NCBI RefSeq assembly: GCF_000004075.3
Contig: NC_026656.2
Location: forward strand, 20,532,607 to 20,596,606
Source of the DNA: Cucumis sativus
Lineage: Eukaryota; Streptophyta; Magnoliopsida; Cucurbitales; Cucurbitaceae
DNA: 64,000 nucleotides
Reading direction: 5' to 3'
Shown: piece by piece, positions 1 to 12,977 of the stretch
Layout of the letters: each line of letters opens with the position of its first letter
Position numbering within the stretch: the first letter of the stretch is position 1
Translations under genes and position numbers: made by a program
The notes under the pieces: model-generated
Database searches by the model: none
What the model saw: only the letters and a program-made list of their open reading frames with translations
Told to the model about the DNA's origin: nothing

Positions 1-982
1 TATTTATGACTACATTTATAGCAATTGATTATTACTAACCTCTTCATTCATTGTTAATTAATCAAACAACCAACTATTATTCATCATTAAGTCATAATTT
101 TTCCTTTAATTTTCTATATCAACGAAAAGAAAGTGGTGTCTAAACTGTTTTAAATTAAACCATACTTTTATACAAACAAAAATATATATGCTCTCCATAT
201 TAATGGTATCATTTACATGTTTTTGGTTCGACAATCAACCACGACAACAACAAAAAAATAAAAAAATTTCAAAGACATAATTACATTAAGAAAAACATTT
301 GCTATTTCAACGTGTTAGAAACCAAAGAGATGACATTTTAGAGAAAAAAAATGATTATTAATTACTTAGATCACGTGTGAAAAATAATGAAGATAGCCGT
401 CCAAAATGTTAAATGTAACTTTAATCTTCAAAACTAAATTTCACTAAAATTAACATGAATTAAGCAAGAATAGTAATACAATAGGGTGACGATTTAAGAA
501 GTTGTCATGCATACACCGTATAATGATCATTTTTCTTTTGGTACTAAAAACGATATTGCATACAACATATATACATAGTTTGCAGCTTAAGGTCCCAAAT
601 TGCATTAAGAGTAAAAACATTTATAAGTTTGAAAAGGAATAAGAGTAATTTTGATCATTTGTGTTTTAAATTGAATGATTGAGACGATAGTTGACGTTTT
701 ATTTGTTAAACTATATGCTCATATAGAGATTTTAATAGGTTGAATTCTTGTAATCTTCTTCATTAATATCAATATTAATGAAGAAGATCCCATCAAGATT
801 GTGCATTTAAATATGATTGGACAAAAAATGATCATTTGAAAAGAGGTGCATTTTTTTTTATCGAAAAAGAAAAAGTTGGTCTGAATTTGCATAAGAGTAC
901 ATAATAAAATAGATAAAGAAAAAAAATGTATGGGGGCAAATTTGATTCATAAATCTCATATAGGTTTTAAGAAATGATGTCT
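1..982. other. AT-rich spacer downstream of the DUF599 gene
   Basis: No open reading frame, RNA gene or repeat could be supported here. The part next to position 983 should include the 3' UTR of the minus-strand DUF599 gene. A CACGTG core lies near 373-378, but there is no gene it clearly serves. Confidence 0.5.
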
Positions 983-3391
983 CTACACAAAGTTTTCACT
1001 ACCAACAACAATACCTTTATTGGCTTCAACTTTGGTGGTATTGTTTTTGTTATGAGCATTACAAGAAACAAAGTCCAAATTATAAAGCAAAGGTAGCAAA
1101 GAAAGATAGCATAAAAACACAAGCACGGGTCCAAATATCCAAAGCAAAAGAGGAACAGCCGTGTAGAAGAGGCGATTCCCGACCGTATTGAGGATGCAAC
1201 CTTTCTCGAACAGCTCCGACAAGTACTTAGGTGTCACGGGCGACATCGGTTCTTGTGGTGTGTTGATCAAAACATTCACTTGGTTGATGAATCTGATGGA
1301 AAGGGAATGGCACAAGAAGGAGAAGAGGAAAATAGTGAGAATGGAGACATATTTGAGAGATAACATAAACTCGCCGTGCGCCCCGAAAACAGAGTCGTTC
1401 AGTGGCTTTTTGATGCTGTAGGTGCTGCTCAAAATCGCAGCAAGGCCACACGAGATGAGGATCGAGGTTGTAGCCATAAGAGTTGATCCCATTATGGCAT
1501 TTCTTAGAGTTTGAACAGCAAGAATGTTCTTCTTGTCAATATCCTGAACTTGAAACAAATACCATTTTAGTTAATCAATAATGAAGATTTTTTTTTTTTT
1601 ATATCAAATTGTGTTATAATTTTGGTAACGTTGTGAAATATTGTTAATTGAGTGAATTGCAAGTAAATATATTTCCCCTAAAAAAGAGAAGAAAAAAATA
1701 ACCCTCCAAGACTAATAATAATAATAACAACAAAAGTCAGTTTTTTTTTTTTTTTTGTGTGCGTGAACAACACCTTTTTAGAAAAACATTAATGACAATT
1801 TTTCAATTTTAAGAATTGAATTAGAATATTGAAAAAATAAATAGCTTAGTTTTATTAAAGAAGTTTTTTTTTTTCAAAAAATAGAAAAAGAAAAGCTATT
1901 TACATTTAGTTTGTTTTCTTTTATTTCCTTTTATTAAATGGAAAGAAAAGGATTTTGTTTCTATTTTCTTTTTTGAATTCTAAATCATTAACTTCTTCTT
2001 TAAAAGTTACTAATTAAAAATCATAAATGTTTTAAAACGAATCACAAAGTAAAAATTGTTAAAATTTTTTATTATAATACAATACAACATAATTTATATG
2101 TATCAATTTGAGAATTCAGAAGTATTTTTTTAAAAAGAAAAGTGGATGTTGTTGATACAACTCAAAATCCACAATGTTTACTATATATTTAGAAGCAATA
2201 GATTAATTAGAAGAATAAAATAGTGAGAATTTATAGCAACCAACAGCTAAAAAAAAAAGAGGTGGATTCCACTATACCAATTACCAACACAAAATTAACT
2301 AAAAAGGTATAACTTTTTTCACATAAAAATTGTAAAAAAAAAAAAAAAAGAAAAATATATCAAATATAAAACATGAACAAATAAATAAAGAAAGAAAGAG
2401 GAAAAAAAAAAGGGATTAATGCGTGGGATATTTTGTCGGTTAGGAAAAGGATAAACAAATTTCATGGAAACTTTACTTTAACGTTACTTTGTTTTTCAAA
2501 AACTCATGAAATTCTCATTCACCATGCAATCCATACTAATTTGACACTTTTTAATCACTCCAAAATTATTTCCCTTTTTTAATTTTGAAAAAACAAACAA
2601 AGAGTTTAAATTATGATGATACACTATAATTATATTAGCTTCTTTTTAATTTCCTTCAATTTTCATATTTTAATGTTTTGTGAACATGATATATATGAAA
2701 TATGAAGAACGTGATTAAGAGAATGTGAGAAAACAAATTCAATAACAACAAAAGGAATTGAAGTTTTCAAATTTGTGATTAGAGATGTAATTTTTACGTA
2801 TATAATTAATAGTTTCATTAATTTTTAATTAAGAAAAACCAAACGTATAAGGAAACCTTTTAAACACACAACTTAATTAGATATAATCAATAATCAATAA
2901 TCAATACTCAATAAAATAATTTATTAGAAACATAAATAAGAAAGTTGAAAAGACCATTCAAACACAAATTTCAAAATTTAATAACTATCCTGAAACAACA
3001 TTTCTCAACAAAAACACAAATTTCAAGTTCAAGAAAGAAACCTTTCATTTTTGGACAGATTTTTTAACTTTCAGAAAACAATTAAAAGAAGAAGAAGAAG
3101 AAAACAAAAAAAAAAAAAACTCAATCGAAAATCAAACAACCCCAAATTTCCAAATCTAGAACCAAAAAGCAATTAGAGATCAAAAGAAAATTAGCAAAAA
3201 AAAAAAAAAGAAAAAAAAAATACCTTGATGATGGAAGAAACCCAGAGACGACGACCAGAGGTATTAATTCCAATGATAGTGGTGAAAGGTTGAGTTCGAA
3301 CTTTATACCATAACCCTAAATGATAACACATCATCAATATAAACCCCGTAGGAACTAATATCAAATCCAAATGGCTCTCTTTCCATTCCAT
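983..3391 (-). CDS. DUF599 family multi-pass membrane protein
   Basis: Two coding exons, 3224-3391 and 983-1543, joined in phase 0 across a 1,680-bp intron (donor GT at 3223-3222, acceptor AG at 1545-1544), give a 242-residue protein, the usual length for plant DUF599 proteins. The start is the ATG at 3391, opening MEWKES. Exon 1 carries the first hydrophobic segment (about residues 8-29). Exon 2 opens with DIDKKNILAVQTLRNAIMGS, which matches the family core, and then has three or four further membrane segments, including a long hydrophobic stretch near LLLWIFGPVL. The C-terminal tail is polar. The family has no established biochemical function, and I infer an integral membrane protein. Upstream on the minus strand lies a GA-rich microsatellite in the likely 5' UTR. 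Confidence 0.9.
1544..3223 (-). other. Long intron of the DUF599 gene
   Basis: This AT-rich intron has many homopolymer A/T runs. I see no coding sequence or transposon ends in it. Confidence 0.8.
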
Positions 3392-3426
3392 TCTTTTCTT
3401 CTTCTCTTTTTCAATTAATTTTTTCC

Positions 3427-3450
3427 CTCTCTCTCTCTCTCTCTCTCTCT
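3427..3450. repeat. (CT)n microsatellite, GA on the gene strand
   Basis: About 12 CT units lie 36-59 bp upstream of the DUF599 start codon, in the presumed 5' leader or core promoter. GA/CT-rich tracts are common at plant core promoters. Confidence 0.9.
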
Positions 3451-5540
3451 TATGTTAATTCTCTGTTTCTTGATCAAAATATATACATAGTAACTTATGT
3501 ATATATATGTGTGTGTGTGTGTAGGGAATTGAGAATTAAAATGGGTGGGGGGAGGAGGGTGGTGGAGTGGACTTTTTGCCCTTATTATTATTATTATATC
3601 ATATAAGCTATTTTATATTCTTTTTCCAATATGCTCAAACCAAACAACACTCAACAAAGAAAAAAAAAACGTCCCATGAAGAATAATCAAATCAATCGGG
3701 TAAAAGTTAATGCCAACTTTGTCTTTCTACCGGAGTAAATAATCGAAAAACCACAAATTTAAAAGTAAAAAGATTAAAGATTAAAATAAAGTGTTAATGG
3801 GTCCATGTAGAATAATAAAAAAAAAAAAAAATTAAAATGAGGATTTTGTGAAGACAATAATTAAAATTAGTATTCTAAAATTCCAATAACTAAAATGAAA
3901 CAAAATTTAGAAAAAATGTTTAAATCTAGAATATATGGTCAAAATTCCGTTTACGTTTTTGATCTATATATTTACGTTGGTTCATTTATAATGGAGTTAA
4001 TAAATAAGTGAATGATTCTAATAGTGTTTTAGGAAAATGTATTTTAGTTGATGGATTTTGAATTTAATTGTTATTCTATTATTAATATTTAGTTCAAAGA
4101 AGATACTTTTTTTTTTTTATTATTAGTGAGAATTATTTTCAATTATTTTGAGTAACTAATGATATTAGCAACCCAAACAAAATGTGAGTATTTAATTTGT
4201 ATCCAAAGTATAGAGAACAAAAAGTTATTAATGATTTATTATTCTTATTATCTGAAATAGAAGTAGTTTGAGAAGAAGTATTTTCTTTCCTTTTAATTTT
4301 AGAAAAAAATGTATCAGGCCTAGATTTACACTTCTATTTTAGTAACAATCAGATAAATTCAAATTACAAACTTGATAGTTATTAGTACAGTCAAACATGA
4401 GTTAAACTTTTTATCTGTTGTTTCTACACCTCATACCATAGCATACTCTTTGTTTGGACTTTTTTAAAGCCTAATAATTATATCATTTAATTGAAATTAA
4501 TTGATGAGTACATGGTCGCATTAAGAAGGTCCTACAGTTTTAGGTGTGTTGCTAAAAGACTTTAAAAGACAAATTTTGAAATATTTTATGTTGTTCAATG
4601 TTCATGTTTCTCATCGTAAAGGTTTCGAAGTAGCTCGTTGTTGTACTCGATTAGTTGTTTGTAGTTGATCATCTGTGTGACAAAGTCTAATTAGTCTTGT
4701 CTCGTGGAATTCTACTTAATATATTGTTTTAGCTTGCAATTTTAGTTTGCTATTTGAAAGAAAAAAAACATGAATTTATTCCCTAGTAGTTATCTCGTTT
4801 TCTTATGAAAACAAATTAATTAGAATAATTATATATAAGAAAATCATCTAAAACAAAATAATAGCATATCTATTACTATCGAAATGTATTTGTAAATATG
4901 ACAGTTTTAACATGTCAATCAGTATGGTACTAGAAATCATGTCAACCAACTTACTCTGTTACCATTAATTTTCTTTCCATTAGTATTAGTTCAAATTTTT
5001 ATTTGTTATTAGGTCTATCATTTATATAACATACCAATAAAACATTAAAAAAAATGTACATCAATAATATTTATATTTGTTATTTATCAATAATGAAGTA
5101 GGCAAGAATTGAAACCAAGACTTGCAAAACCGCTCTATCAAACACCAAATTTAAAAGTAATAAAACATTATTTAAAATATATTGTAATCTAACACTTCAA
5201 AATTAATAATAAAATACAAAAACTGAGAATATAAACTCCTTAATAAACTCGTTCTAATTATAGCTAATAACAATAAATTATTAATAGCAATGTATATCCC
5301 TTTTGTAAAAATGCATTCTACTAGTTATAAACATCGAATAAAATACTCTACAAAAAATGTAAATTAAAAATAGTCTATAAATGATAGACATATAAAACGG
5401 TATATCAATGATAGAAAATACAACAAATGATATATTAGTGTCAAATCTATAAATATATACATGTGTCCTAAGTTCATGTTGGCTATGATAACTATGTTTG
5501 ATTTCCATTACAAGCATCCAATTAACTATTTAATAGGAGA

Positions 5541-5783
5541 ATTTATAACTCCGAGTGAAAGGACGATCTGAATAATTACCGTACATAAAACTAAAATTAA
5601 CTTTAGATAGTATAGCATTCTATTTACTTGTGTGAACTGATTTTATTCGTTTATTTGGATGCCTAATTATAAATATTGATTAATCAGTTCACACAAGTAA
5701 ATAGAATGCTATACTATCTAAAGTTAATTTTAGTTTTATGTACAGTAATTATTCGTATCGTCCATTCACTCGGAGTTATAAAT
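5541..5783. repeat. Near-perfect inverted repeat (100-bp arms)
   Basis: The left arm is 5541-5640 and the right arm is 5684-5783. Aligned by eye, the reverse complement of one matches the other at 96 of 100 positions with no gap, around a 43-bp loop (5641-5683). A transcript would fold into a long hairpin. It has no transposase and no obvious terminal motif or target duplication. It could be a foldback/MITE-like element, a local inverted duplication, or a young small-RNA-producing hairpin. Confidence 0.9.
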
Positions 5784-5824
5784 TTGGTTTATTTGGATGC
5801 CTAATTATAAATATTGATTAATCA
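5649..5824. repeat. 38-bp direct repeat interlaced with the hairpin
   Basis: A 38-bp sequence starting GTTTATTTGGATGCC occurs identically at 5649-5686 (in the loop and first bases of the right arm) and at 5787-5824 (just after the right arm). Together with the hairpin this gives the order arm, unit, inverted arm, unit. This is what a template-switch event during replication would leave. Confidence 0.9.
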
Positions 5825-7888
5825 TACCAACCTCTTCAAATTTGAAAAATGTCAACTTTCCGTATAACTTAATTGGATAATTTATGATATTCACTGAGCA
5901 TTTATTTTGAAAAGAAAGATTATTCTATATGCATTTTATGGGTAAAAAATAAAAGATCACAAAAATAAACGTTTCTAGAAATTTAGAAACATGAAAGGAA
6001 AACTTTTTCTCCATGGAGAGCTTTTTCAAAAATGAAATAAGTAAATAGATAAAGAACATCTTCAAATGACCTCTAAATAAACAAAAGGAGCAAAATAATC
6101 TTAACATGAAAACAAAAAACTCAAAATAATCTTAATATGAAATTTTTAAAAAAACTTTTTTTTTCTCCTAATAAAAAAATCGTATAAAACCCATATAAAG
6201 ATGGCAGAGATTGATTACGATTTGAGATTAAACTTAGAAAATTACAAAGAATTTAGTGAAAAGATTGACAATATACTTTAAATCACATAATATTAAACTT
6301 ATCTTTCTGGTTGTAACTTTAATAGAGTCGAAATACTATTTTAATTCATATCATTTAATTTAATTTAATGTTACAGTTTTTTAATTTCATCAAATTTTAA
6401 ATATAGTATTTCAATTTCAATATTTTTTTAGTCGTTCAATGTTAATTTTAATTATACATTATAACTAAAAAGTAATATGTGTGGTTATATATTTAAAACT
6501 TCTTTTTAAAAAATAAACACGGACATGTGCCACTTTTTAACTAAAGTTAAAAAAAAAAACGTTTTTCAAAATAGAGAAAACAAACAATATTTTGTTTCTC
6601 AATTTCATTTTCTAATTTTCATAAACTAAATCATTCATAGTCAATTCCTTTTAAGTTGTAATTGGGACTTATCAACGTGGGAAAAAAAGTTTGACAATAA
6701 CATACAAATTCTTCTCGAAAAAGTTTTAAAGTTTTTTTATTAAAAGATTAAAAATAATTTTACTCTCTTTTGAAAAGTATTAGAAGTTGCTCTTGATTTT
6801 GTTCTTTCCAAAAAAAACATTTACTAATTATTAAAGTGATTTATAACTAAACACGTTTAAGTAAAGTACTTGTAATTAAAATACTTTTACTAAAAACTCG
6901 TCCACACATTTTTTTTTAAATTTAATCCACCAAGTTTAAATAATAAAGAATTAAATGCATAATCAAATGACATTAATAACAAAATTAAAATCAATTAAAA
7001 CCCTATATACCCAATAACATTAAGAAAACCCCATAGATTTTGTGTTTGAGGTGCAAAACTAAGAATACGAAGTCTATGAACAAATGTGCAAAAAAGAAAA
7101 ATAAGAAGGTATAAAATTTACTAATACATACGCACATTTCAATAATGAATTTTGAAATTAGTGGAGTTGAGTTATTTAACACCAACTTAGGAAATAAATG
7201 TCCTTTAACCTATCATTTCCTCTTTTTTTTTTTTCTTCCGTTATTTACAATCTCTCACTCATGTGAGGAGACACAACTAGATAGAAAGGTTGCTTTTGCA
7301 ATAACATAACCTAACCCACAAGAGGAAAGAAAATGGCACCCAACCCTTACGACTTAAGTAGTTTATTTCCCTAGCAACTCAACCTAACCCAAATAAAGCA
7401 AGCAAAACCATGTCATGTCATCCTGATTACTTAGGGAGAAATTTGCAATATACTACGAGAGAATGGAAGTTTCCACTGGAGAATGAAGAAGACTCTTTCT
7501 TACTCCCTCAACTTATTATGGACCACCGGAATGTTTATAAATTTAGATGGAGATTTACATGTGAAATCCACTAATATATATAAAGACAGATTTATTATAG
7601 TATAGAATTGTCAAAGAAAGTACAATATTTCTATGAACTAAAAGTCTCGCCAAAAAACAAAATACTATTGACACAAACTTAATCATCCAATACAAACCCG
7701 TGACGGCACGAGCAAATCCAAAAAAGTGTCGACGGTATGAGTATGCCACTAGAAATAGGATACAGTTAGGTTACTGTTGTTCAGAGAAAGGGAAATAAGT
7801 GCCTCTAAGGATTGGCTACGAAGGGAGAAATTTTATTTCAGTTTAATTATTTTCTTAATTTCAAATCTTACGTTAGGTTGGCAGCCAA

Positions 7889-7892
<4 letters not shown>

Positions 7893-7944
<52 letters not shown>
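7893..7944. repeat. (TA)n microsatellite
   Basis: About 26 uninterrupted TA units. The count is probably variable and hard to sequence accurately. Confidence 0.95.
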
Positions 7945-7949
<5 letters not shown>

Positions 7950-10900
7950 TGGTTGTTTTAAAAAGACCAAACGAACCAATCGCTAAAAATTCAGGACCTA
8001 AAAGATACTTTATTTACTTAATTAATTAATATAACAATATTAATAGCTTTTAGGGAATTTGGTAATGGTTCACCAAGTAAAAGTTTAGAGATACAGAGCT
8101 AATGCTCCTATTAGGTACAAAGATATTGTTAGTTTAATCATATAAAACAAAAAAACAACTGAAATAGAAGTTGTGATGAGAAATCCACATTCATTAATTT
8201 AGAATTTCTTTGAAAAAATTGGACGAAAAAAAAATACATTTTTAAAAAGGTATGAAAAGGAGCTGTTTTTTGTTTTTTTGTTTTTTTTTCCTGAAGTGTT
8301 TTTTCAAGATTAATTAGGTTCGTATTGGAAGGGCATCTTGATTATTGGATAGATTCAAATGAATATTAATTTCTTGGTTAAGCATATTAATATATTGGAT
8401 GTTTTTCTCCATGTCTTAAACATGAAAACTACAGACTAATTCAAATTAAACTTTCTTTGTTAAATATTTAGGCTGAAGGGATTCCTTCTATCAACTTTAT
8501 CTTAATTTGCTATTTTTAGATAACTTTTCTTTGTAGTTTATAATTTTTTAAGATGCTTTATTTAATTTTTGTACCAATTCCCGTTTAGCTCCCAGAAAAC
8601 TAAACCAAGATAATTGGTTTTTAATTTTTGTTCAACTTTTTGTTCATTTGTCCATGAGTACACCACATGCAATAACCTAGTGGTAAATTTGTAGGGTTTC
8701 TCTAGGGAAATGAAAGGCAATATTAGAAACCAATAGACAAGAATATTGGAAATATGCTCATGGTGGTCATTTTTTAGAGAGAAGGCTAAAATGCAAGAAA
8801 TAATTTTTAACAGAGTATTGGATAATAGTATAATGGGTAGTTGCGTTTGTTAATTAAAATTTTTGAAAATTTAAAGTGGGATGTTGTGGCAGACAATTAT
8901 TTGGATTATATGTTTGTGTTTTCCACATAAGCCCATGTATTGGCTGTTTAGTGCTTGAAAGACCATTCTAACTCTTCATAATTCAGGCTTTGTTAGTTTT
9001 CAACCTTATAAAACTCTTCATCTATTCCACACAACTATATGGTGCCTAAGTTGGGAAAAGAAACTAGCTTTTTGGAAAAGCTGGCTAATACCATCTCACC
9101 AAATTGTCATGGTGAAGTGGCCATTCAAGGAAGGATATGCTATCCCAAGATCCACACACCCACCCATTGTCTAAAAAAGAAGGAAACACCACGCTCTTCT
9201 ACATCATATTCATCCTAATTTCTTTCTTTTCATAGAAAATTCTAGGTGCATTTTAGACTAGGATGATTTGATTCAAACTTTTCTTCAATCAGGTGTCCCT
9301 TCATGGAAACTTGAAGGCATTGTAGAGTGGTAATATGCTCCAAACTTATTTTTCAACTCACCTTTTCACCAAACATCCATTATCAAACTCAGGAAAAGAT
9401 TGTTATCATTTTTGGAGGCCACTAGTTACTGGTATGGGACATAGAGTCATTTTGTGGCTACTATTTAAAACTTTCGAGTGAGACAGAATTTTCCATTTAG
9501 CAAGAAAAGAAACCTATAAATTAGTCAGAGAAGAGTGGCTAACCTGGAAAATGAACTTCGTGGAAATATTCTAAGAGCTTTGACACCTCATATTTCCACT
9601 GAGGGGTTGGAGATGGAAACCGCTAAGCAAAAACCCTGAATATGTATAATGAAAGGATTAATTAATAATGCATATAATTTGACTTTGAGAAATTAAAGCA
9701 GTCGTAAAAGGCAATCAATTACGCTTATTCTTAAAATTAATGAAGGATTTTTAAATAAGTCGGTTTTGCGTTTCATCGTTTTCATCCTCATTGGCATTCC
9801 ATTCTTTAGTTGTTTAATCTTTATTCGATCATTTAATTTTTAGTTTATGAAAATTTTTAGAGTTGCCATGGATATATGCACATCCAGAAAGCCCACAAGT
9901 TCAAGGTCGACCAATCGAGCTTGTAGAGGGCGCCAATTATGGCTGTCACTTTGCAACTTCGAGGGCGCCACCCAATCTAACACTGCATTGCTCATATCCC
10001 TAGGTAGATGTTAGAGGAAGTGTATTATAAATAGTCTCAAACCAACAACTGAGGTTAGTAAACTGAAGAAGTAAAGATGATTTAAACAAATCAGTAAAAA
10101 GTTTTCAGGAAATAACCTTATTTATACAACATCACATGATTCACATTTGGCTTATAAAAGTAACATAATTAGTAAACAGAAGAAGTAAAGATTATTTAAA
10201 CTCAAATTAACAAGGATCCATATTCACCAAGCTACAAATACAAATACAAATATATACATCAGAAATTGAAGAACTTACTAGAAGAAAATAGCTTCTAGCT
10301 TCGTTCAAGGAAAGAAGACTGTTTAAGAAAGTCAATAGTAAACATAAGATAAAGTTCCCAACGTAATTGATTTGGAGAAAGATAGCAACAAAAGTTTATG
10401 TCTCAAATTTTGTTATAAAAGAACAGATAGTTAAACTGGCAGATATGGGTACATGCATGCATGCCTACACACACGCTAACACATACATATCTATTATCTA
10501 TATAGCTAAAAGTTTTAAGCTAGAATATGTACATCAATAGCATTGCTGGAAGGGAGAGGGGGTATTACATTTTGAAATCGGGAGACGATGCAAGATATCT
10601 TTCACATGCAAAATTGTGATAAATGTAAGGTGTCTTTCAGTTAGAAGTGGTGATAAGAAAGAAAAAGTTCTACTGACAACAAATATTTCCATAACTTTTT
10701 TTCCAAAAAATTGTAATGCACAAACTTATCCACTATTTTGACTAACAGAATTAAAATATATAACTAGCCTCTAAATAAATACACGGCTCATGTTCCTCCT
10801 AGTATAGAAAGGGTAGTCAATGGACTCTTAAATTGAACCCAAAAAAAAAAATCGTATACATCGATTAATTTTTAAAATGGTAAGGACATGTAGAATAGAA

Positions 10901-11297
10901 ATTGAATGTTTAAAAACTTATTACACAAACGATGGAAACAAAACCTTTATCCAAGTCAAGAATTTTTACCCTATAAACGATCAAATTCAATTGAGGGAAA
11001 AAATCTAAGGTGTAAAAGAAATCCAAAACCCTCCAGAAAGAGAACCTCATTTAAATAACAAAAATACAAAATACAAAAACACTTCGAATCCGAACCCCAA
11101 AGAAATATGAAACCTAAAAACGGCCCAAACATCACCGTGCCCGAACCCTCTTGTTACTCAAGCAAATAAGCAAACAAATAATTAAAGAATACTATTAACC
11201 AAAATCTTCTAGATTGAGAAGATCAATCAAACATTCAACAGAAATAAAAATGTCACTGTAGCGCACTAACTGCAAAATAATTAAAGTTTTAATGATT

Positions 11298-11565
11298 TGT
11301 TAGACCACCACTGTTATTTACTTACAATAGAAGAATGAAAAATAAATCACCTGAGGTACCAACAGTTAATTAAAAATTAAAATAGGAAGTTAAGAAAGGA
11401 AAGAAGGGGTTACAGTTACAAGGGAGTTAAATCGATGAGAAGGGGAATAGAGAAGGGGGTGTTCTGTGTTCTGGTTTGGTTTTTAGTATTTTGTTTGGTG
11501 TGTTGTTTTTGGTATTTTGGATTAGGAGGTTTATTTTGCTTGTTGACTGTAACGTGACTCATTCT
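11298..11565 (+). repeat. 5' LTR copy (shorter)
   Basis: Its segments match the downstream LTR at 12534-12977, beginning TGTTAGACCACCA and including a shared stretch around TTTTGGATTAGGAGG. It is shorter than the 3' copy. Confidence 0.88.
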
Positions 11566-12533
11566 CTGGCCATCAAACATCCTTATACAGCTAAAACAGT
11601 GGTTGCAGTTTTTGTGAAAGAGGTGGTAAAGTAGTTACATGGATATCCACAATCTATTGTGTCTGATCGGGATAGGGTATTTATCAGCAATTTCTGGAAC
11701 GAGTTGTTTCAACTAGCTAGTACTAAACTCCACAGAAGTTCAGCTTATCATCCACAAACAGATGGACAGACTGAAGTTGTTAATAGGGGGTGGAAGCATA
11801 TCTTCGCTGTTTTTGTGGAGAAAGACCGAAAGAGTGGACCAATTGGCTGCATTGGGCAGAGTTTTGGCATAACACAACATATCACAGCTCACTTGGTATG
11901 ACTCCTTTCCAAGCAGTGTATGGACGACTACCACCACCATTAACATATTATGGTGATATGGAAACGCCTAATTCCACTTTAGATCAGCAGCTGAAGGATA
12001 GAGATATTGTTTTGGGAGTCTTGAAGGAACATCTCATCATTGCACAAGAACAGATGAATCGGTATGCCGATTTGAAGAGAAGGGATATAGAGTTTGGAGT
12101 GGGAGATCTGGTTTTCCTCAAACTTAGACCATACAGACAAACTTCTTTAAGAAAGAAAAGGAATGAGAAGTTATCTCCTAAATATTTCGGGCCATACAAA
12201 ATTATTGAGAAAATTGGAGCAGTAGCTTATAAACTCAAACTTCCATCCACTGCTGCAATTCACCCAATATTTCATGTGTCTCAATTGAAGAAGGCGGTAG
12301 GTGATCATATGCAAGTGCATCAAATAGTGCCTTAAATGAAAATCGCGAATGGATGACATCACTGGAAGAAGTATATGGTTATTGAAAGAATCCAAATACG
12401 AAGGATTGAGAAGTCTTAATTGGCTGGAAGGGGTTGCCACCACACAAAGCTACATGGGAACTATGCACTGATTTTCAACAGCAATTCCCTGACTTCACCT
12501 TGAGGACAAGGTGGATTTGGAGGAGGAGAGTAG
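11566..12533 (+). pseudogene. Pol remnant: integrase and chromodomain-like tail
   Basis: Translated segments show the integrase motifs [27 protein letters not shown] and [12 protein letters not shown], followed by the C-terminal DNA-binding region with [10 protein letters not shown] and [10 protein letters not shown]. These are standard landmarks of plant Ty3/gypsy polyproteins. It is a dead remnant inside the LTR element and should not be annotated as a host gene. Confidence 0.9.
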
Positions 12534-12977
12534 TGTTAGACCACCATTGTTATTTACTTATAATAGAAGAAAGGAAAATAAATCACGTGAGGTACCAACA
12601 GTTGATTAAAAATTAAAAGAGGAAGTTAAGAAGAGGAAAGAAGGGGATACAGTTACTTGGAAGACAGTTACTGGGAAGAGGGAGTTAAATCGATGAGAAG
12701 GGGAAAGGAGAAAGGAGGAGATTTTGAAGTAAAAGAGGTCTGCAATACTCCTTGAAAGACGGGGGAAGCAAAAGGCTGGTGTTCTGTGTTTTGGTTTGGT
12801 TTTTAGTATTTTGTTTTGTGTGTTGTTTTTGATATTTTGGATTAGGAGGTTTACTTTGCTTGTTGACTGTGAATTAACTGTAACGTGACTCATTCTGAGG
12901 TTCACAATTTTTGTTTTATATTGTAAGTTGTGTTTGAATTATCAATATAACAGAAACACTACATCAGTGTTCTATCA
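12534..12977 (+). repeat. 3' LTR copy, 444 bp
   Basis: It starts with TG directly after a purine-rich tract (GGAGGAGAG) and ends TCTATCA just before the second TGATT target duplication. It appears full length. Confidence 0.9.

Larger units (their letters stand above)
3392..11297. other. Gene-free AT-rich spacer with repeats
   Basis: No reading frame here resembles a known protein, and the short ORFs are AT-rich chance frames. The spacer holds the inverted repeat at 5541-5783 and the TA microsatellite at 7893-7944, listed separately. The part at about 8,900-9,650 is less AT-rich than its surroundings and may be an old degenerate element, but I cannot assign it. Confidence 0.6.
11298..12977 (+). 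mobile_element. Broken Ty3/gypsy (chromovirus-like) LTR retrotransposon
   Basis: This fossil element is bounded by two related LTRs that start TGTTAGACC. The 3' copy ends TCTATCA, so the termini fit the TG...CA rule. The element is flanked on both sides by the same 5 bp, TGATT (11293-11297 and 12978-12982), a target-site duplication. The internal part keeps only the downstream end of pol: the second half of an integrase core, with the [11 protein letters not shown] motif of Ty3/gypsy elements, then the integrase C-terminal region and a chromodomain-like tail before a purine-rich tract. Gag, protease and reverse transcriptase are not present. It is broken, with several breaks in what remains. 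The LTR copies differ at roughly 5-8 percent of compared positions, which suggests an insertion age of a few million years under usual plant rates. Confidence 0.92.

Noticed and set aside
1188-1451. Short ORFs on both strands inside the second DUF599 exon
   Set aside because: They overlap a well-supported exon in other frames and have no family resemblance.
7777-7986. 69-residue ORF with a Tyr-Ile repeat
   Set aside because: It is the translation of the TA microsatellite.
8900-9650. Less AT-rich block that might be an old coding element
   Set aside because: Frames are broken throughout and no motif could be assigned to a LINE, LTR element or host gene with confidence.
11659-12616. Host gene calls for the integrase-like ORFs
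   Set aside because: They are parts of a broken LTR retrotransposon bounded by LTRs and a target duplication.
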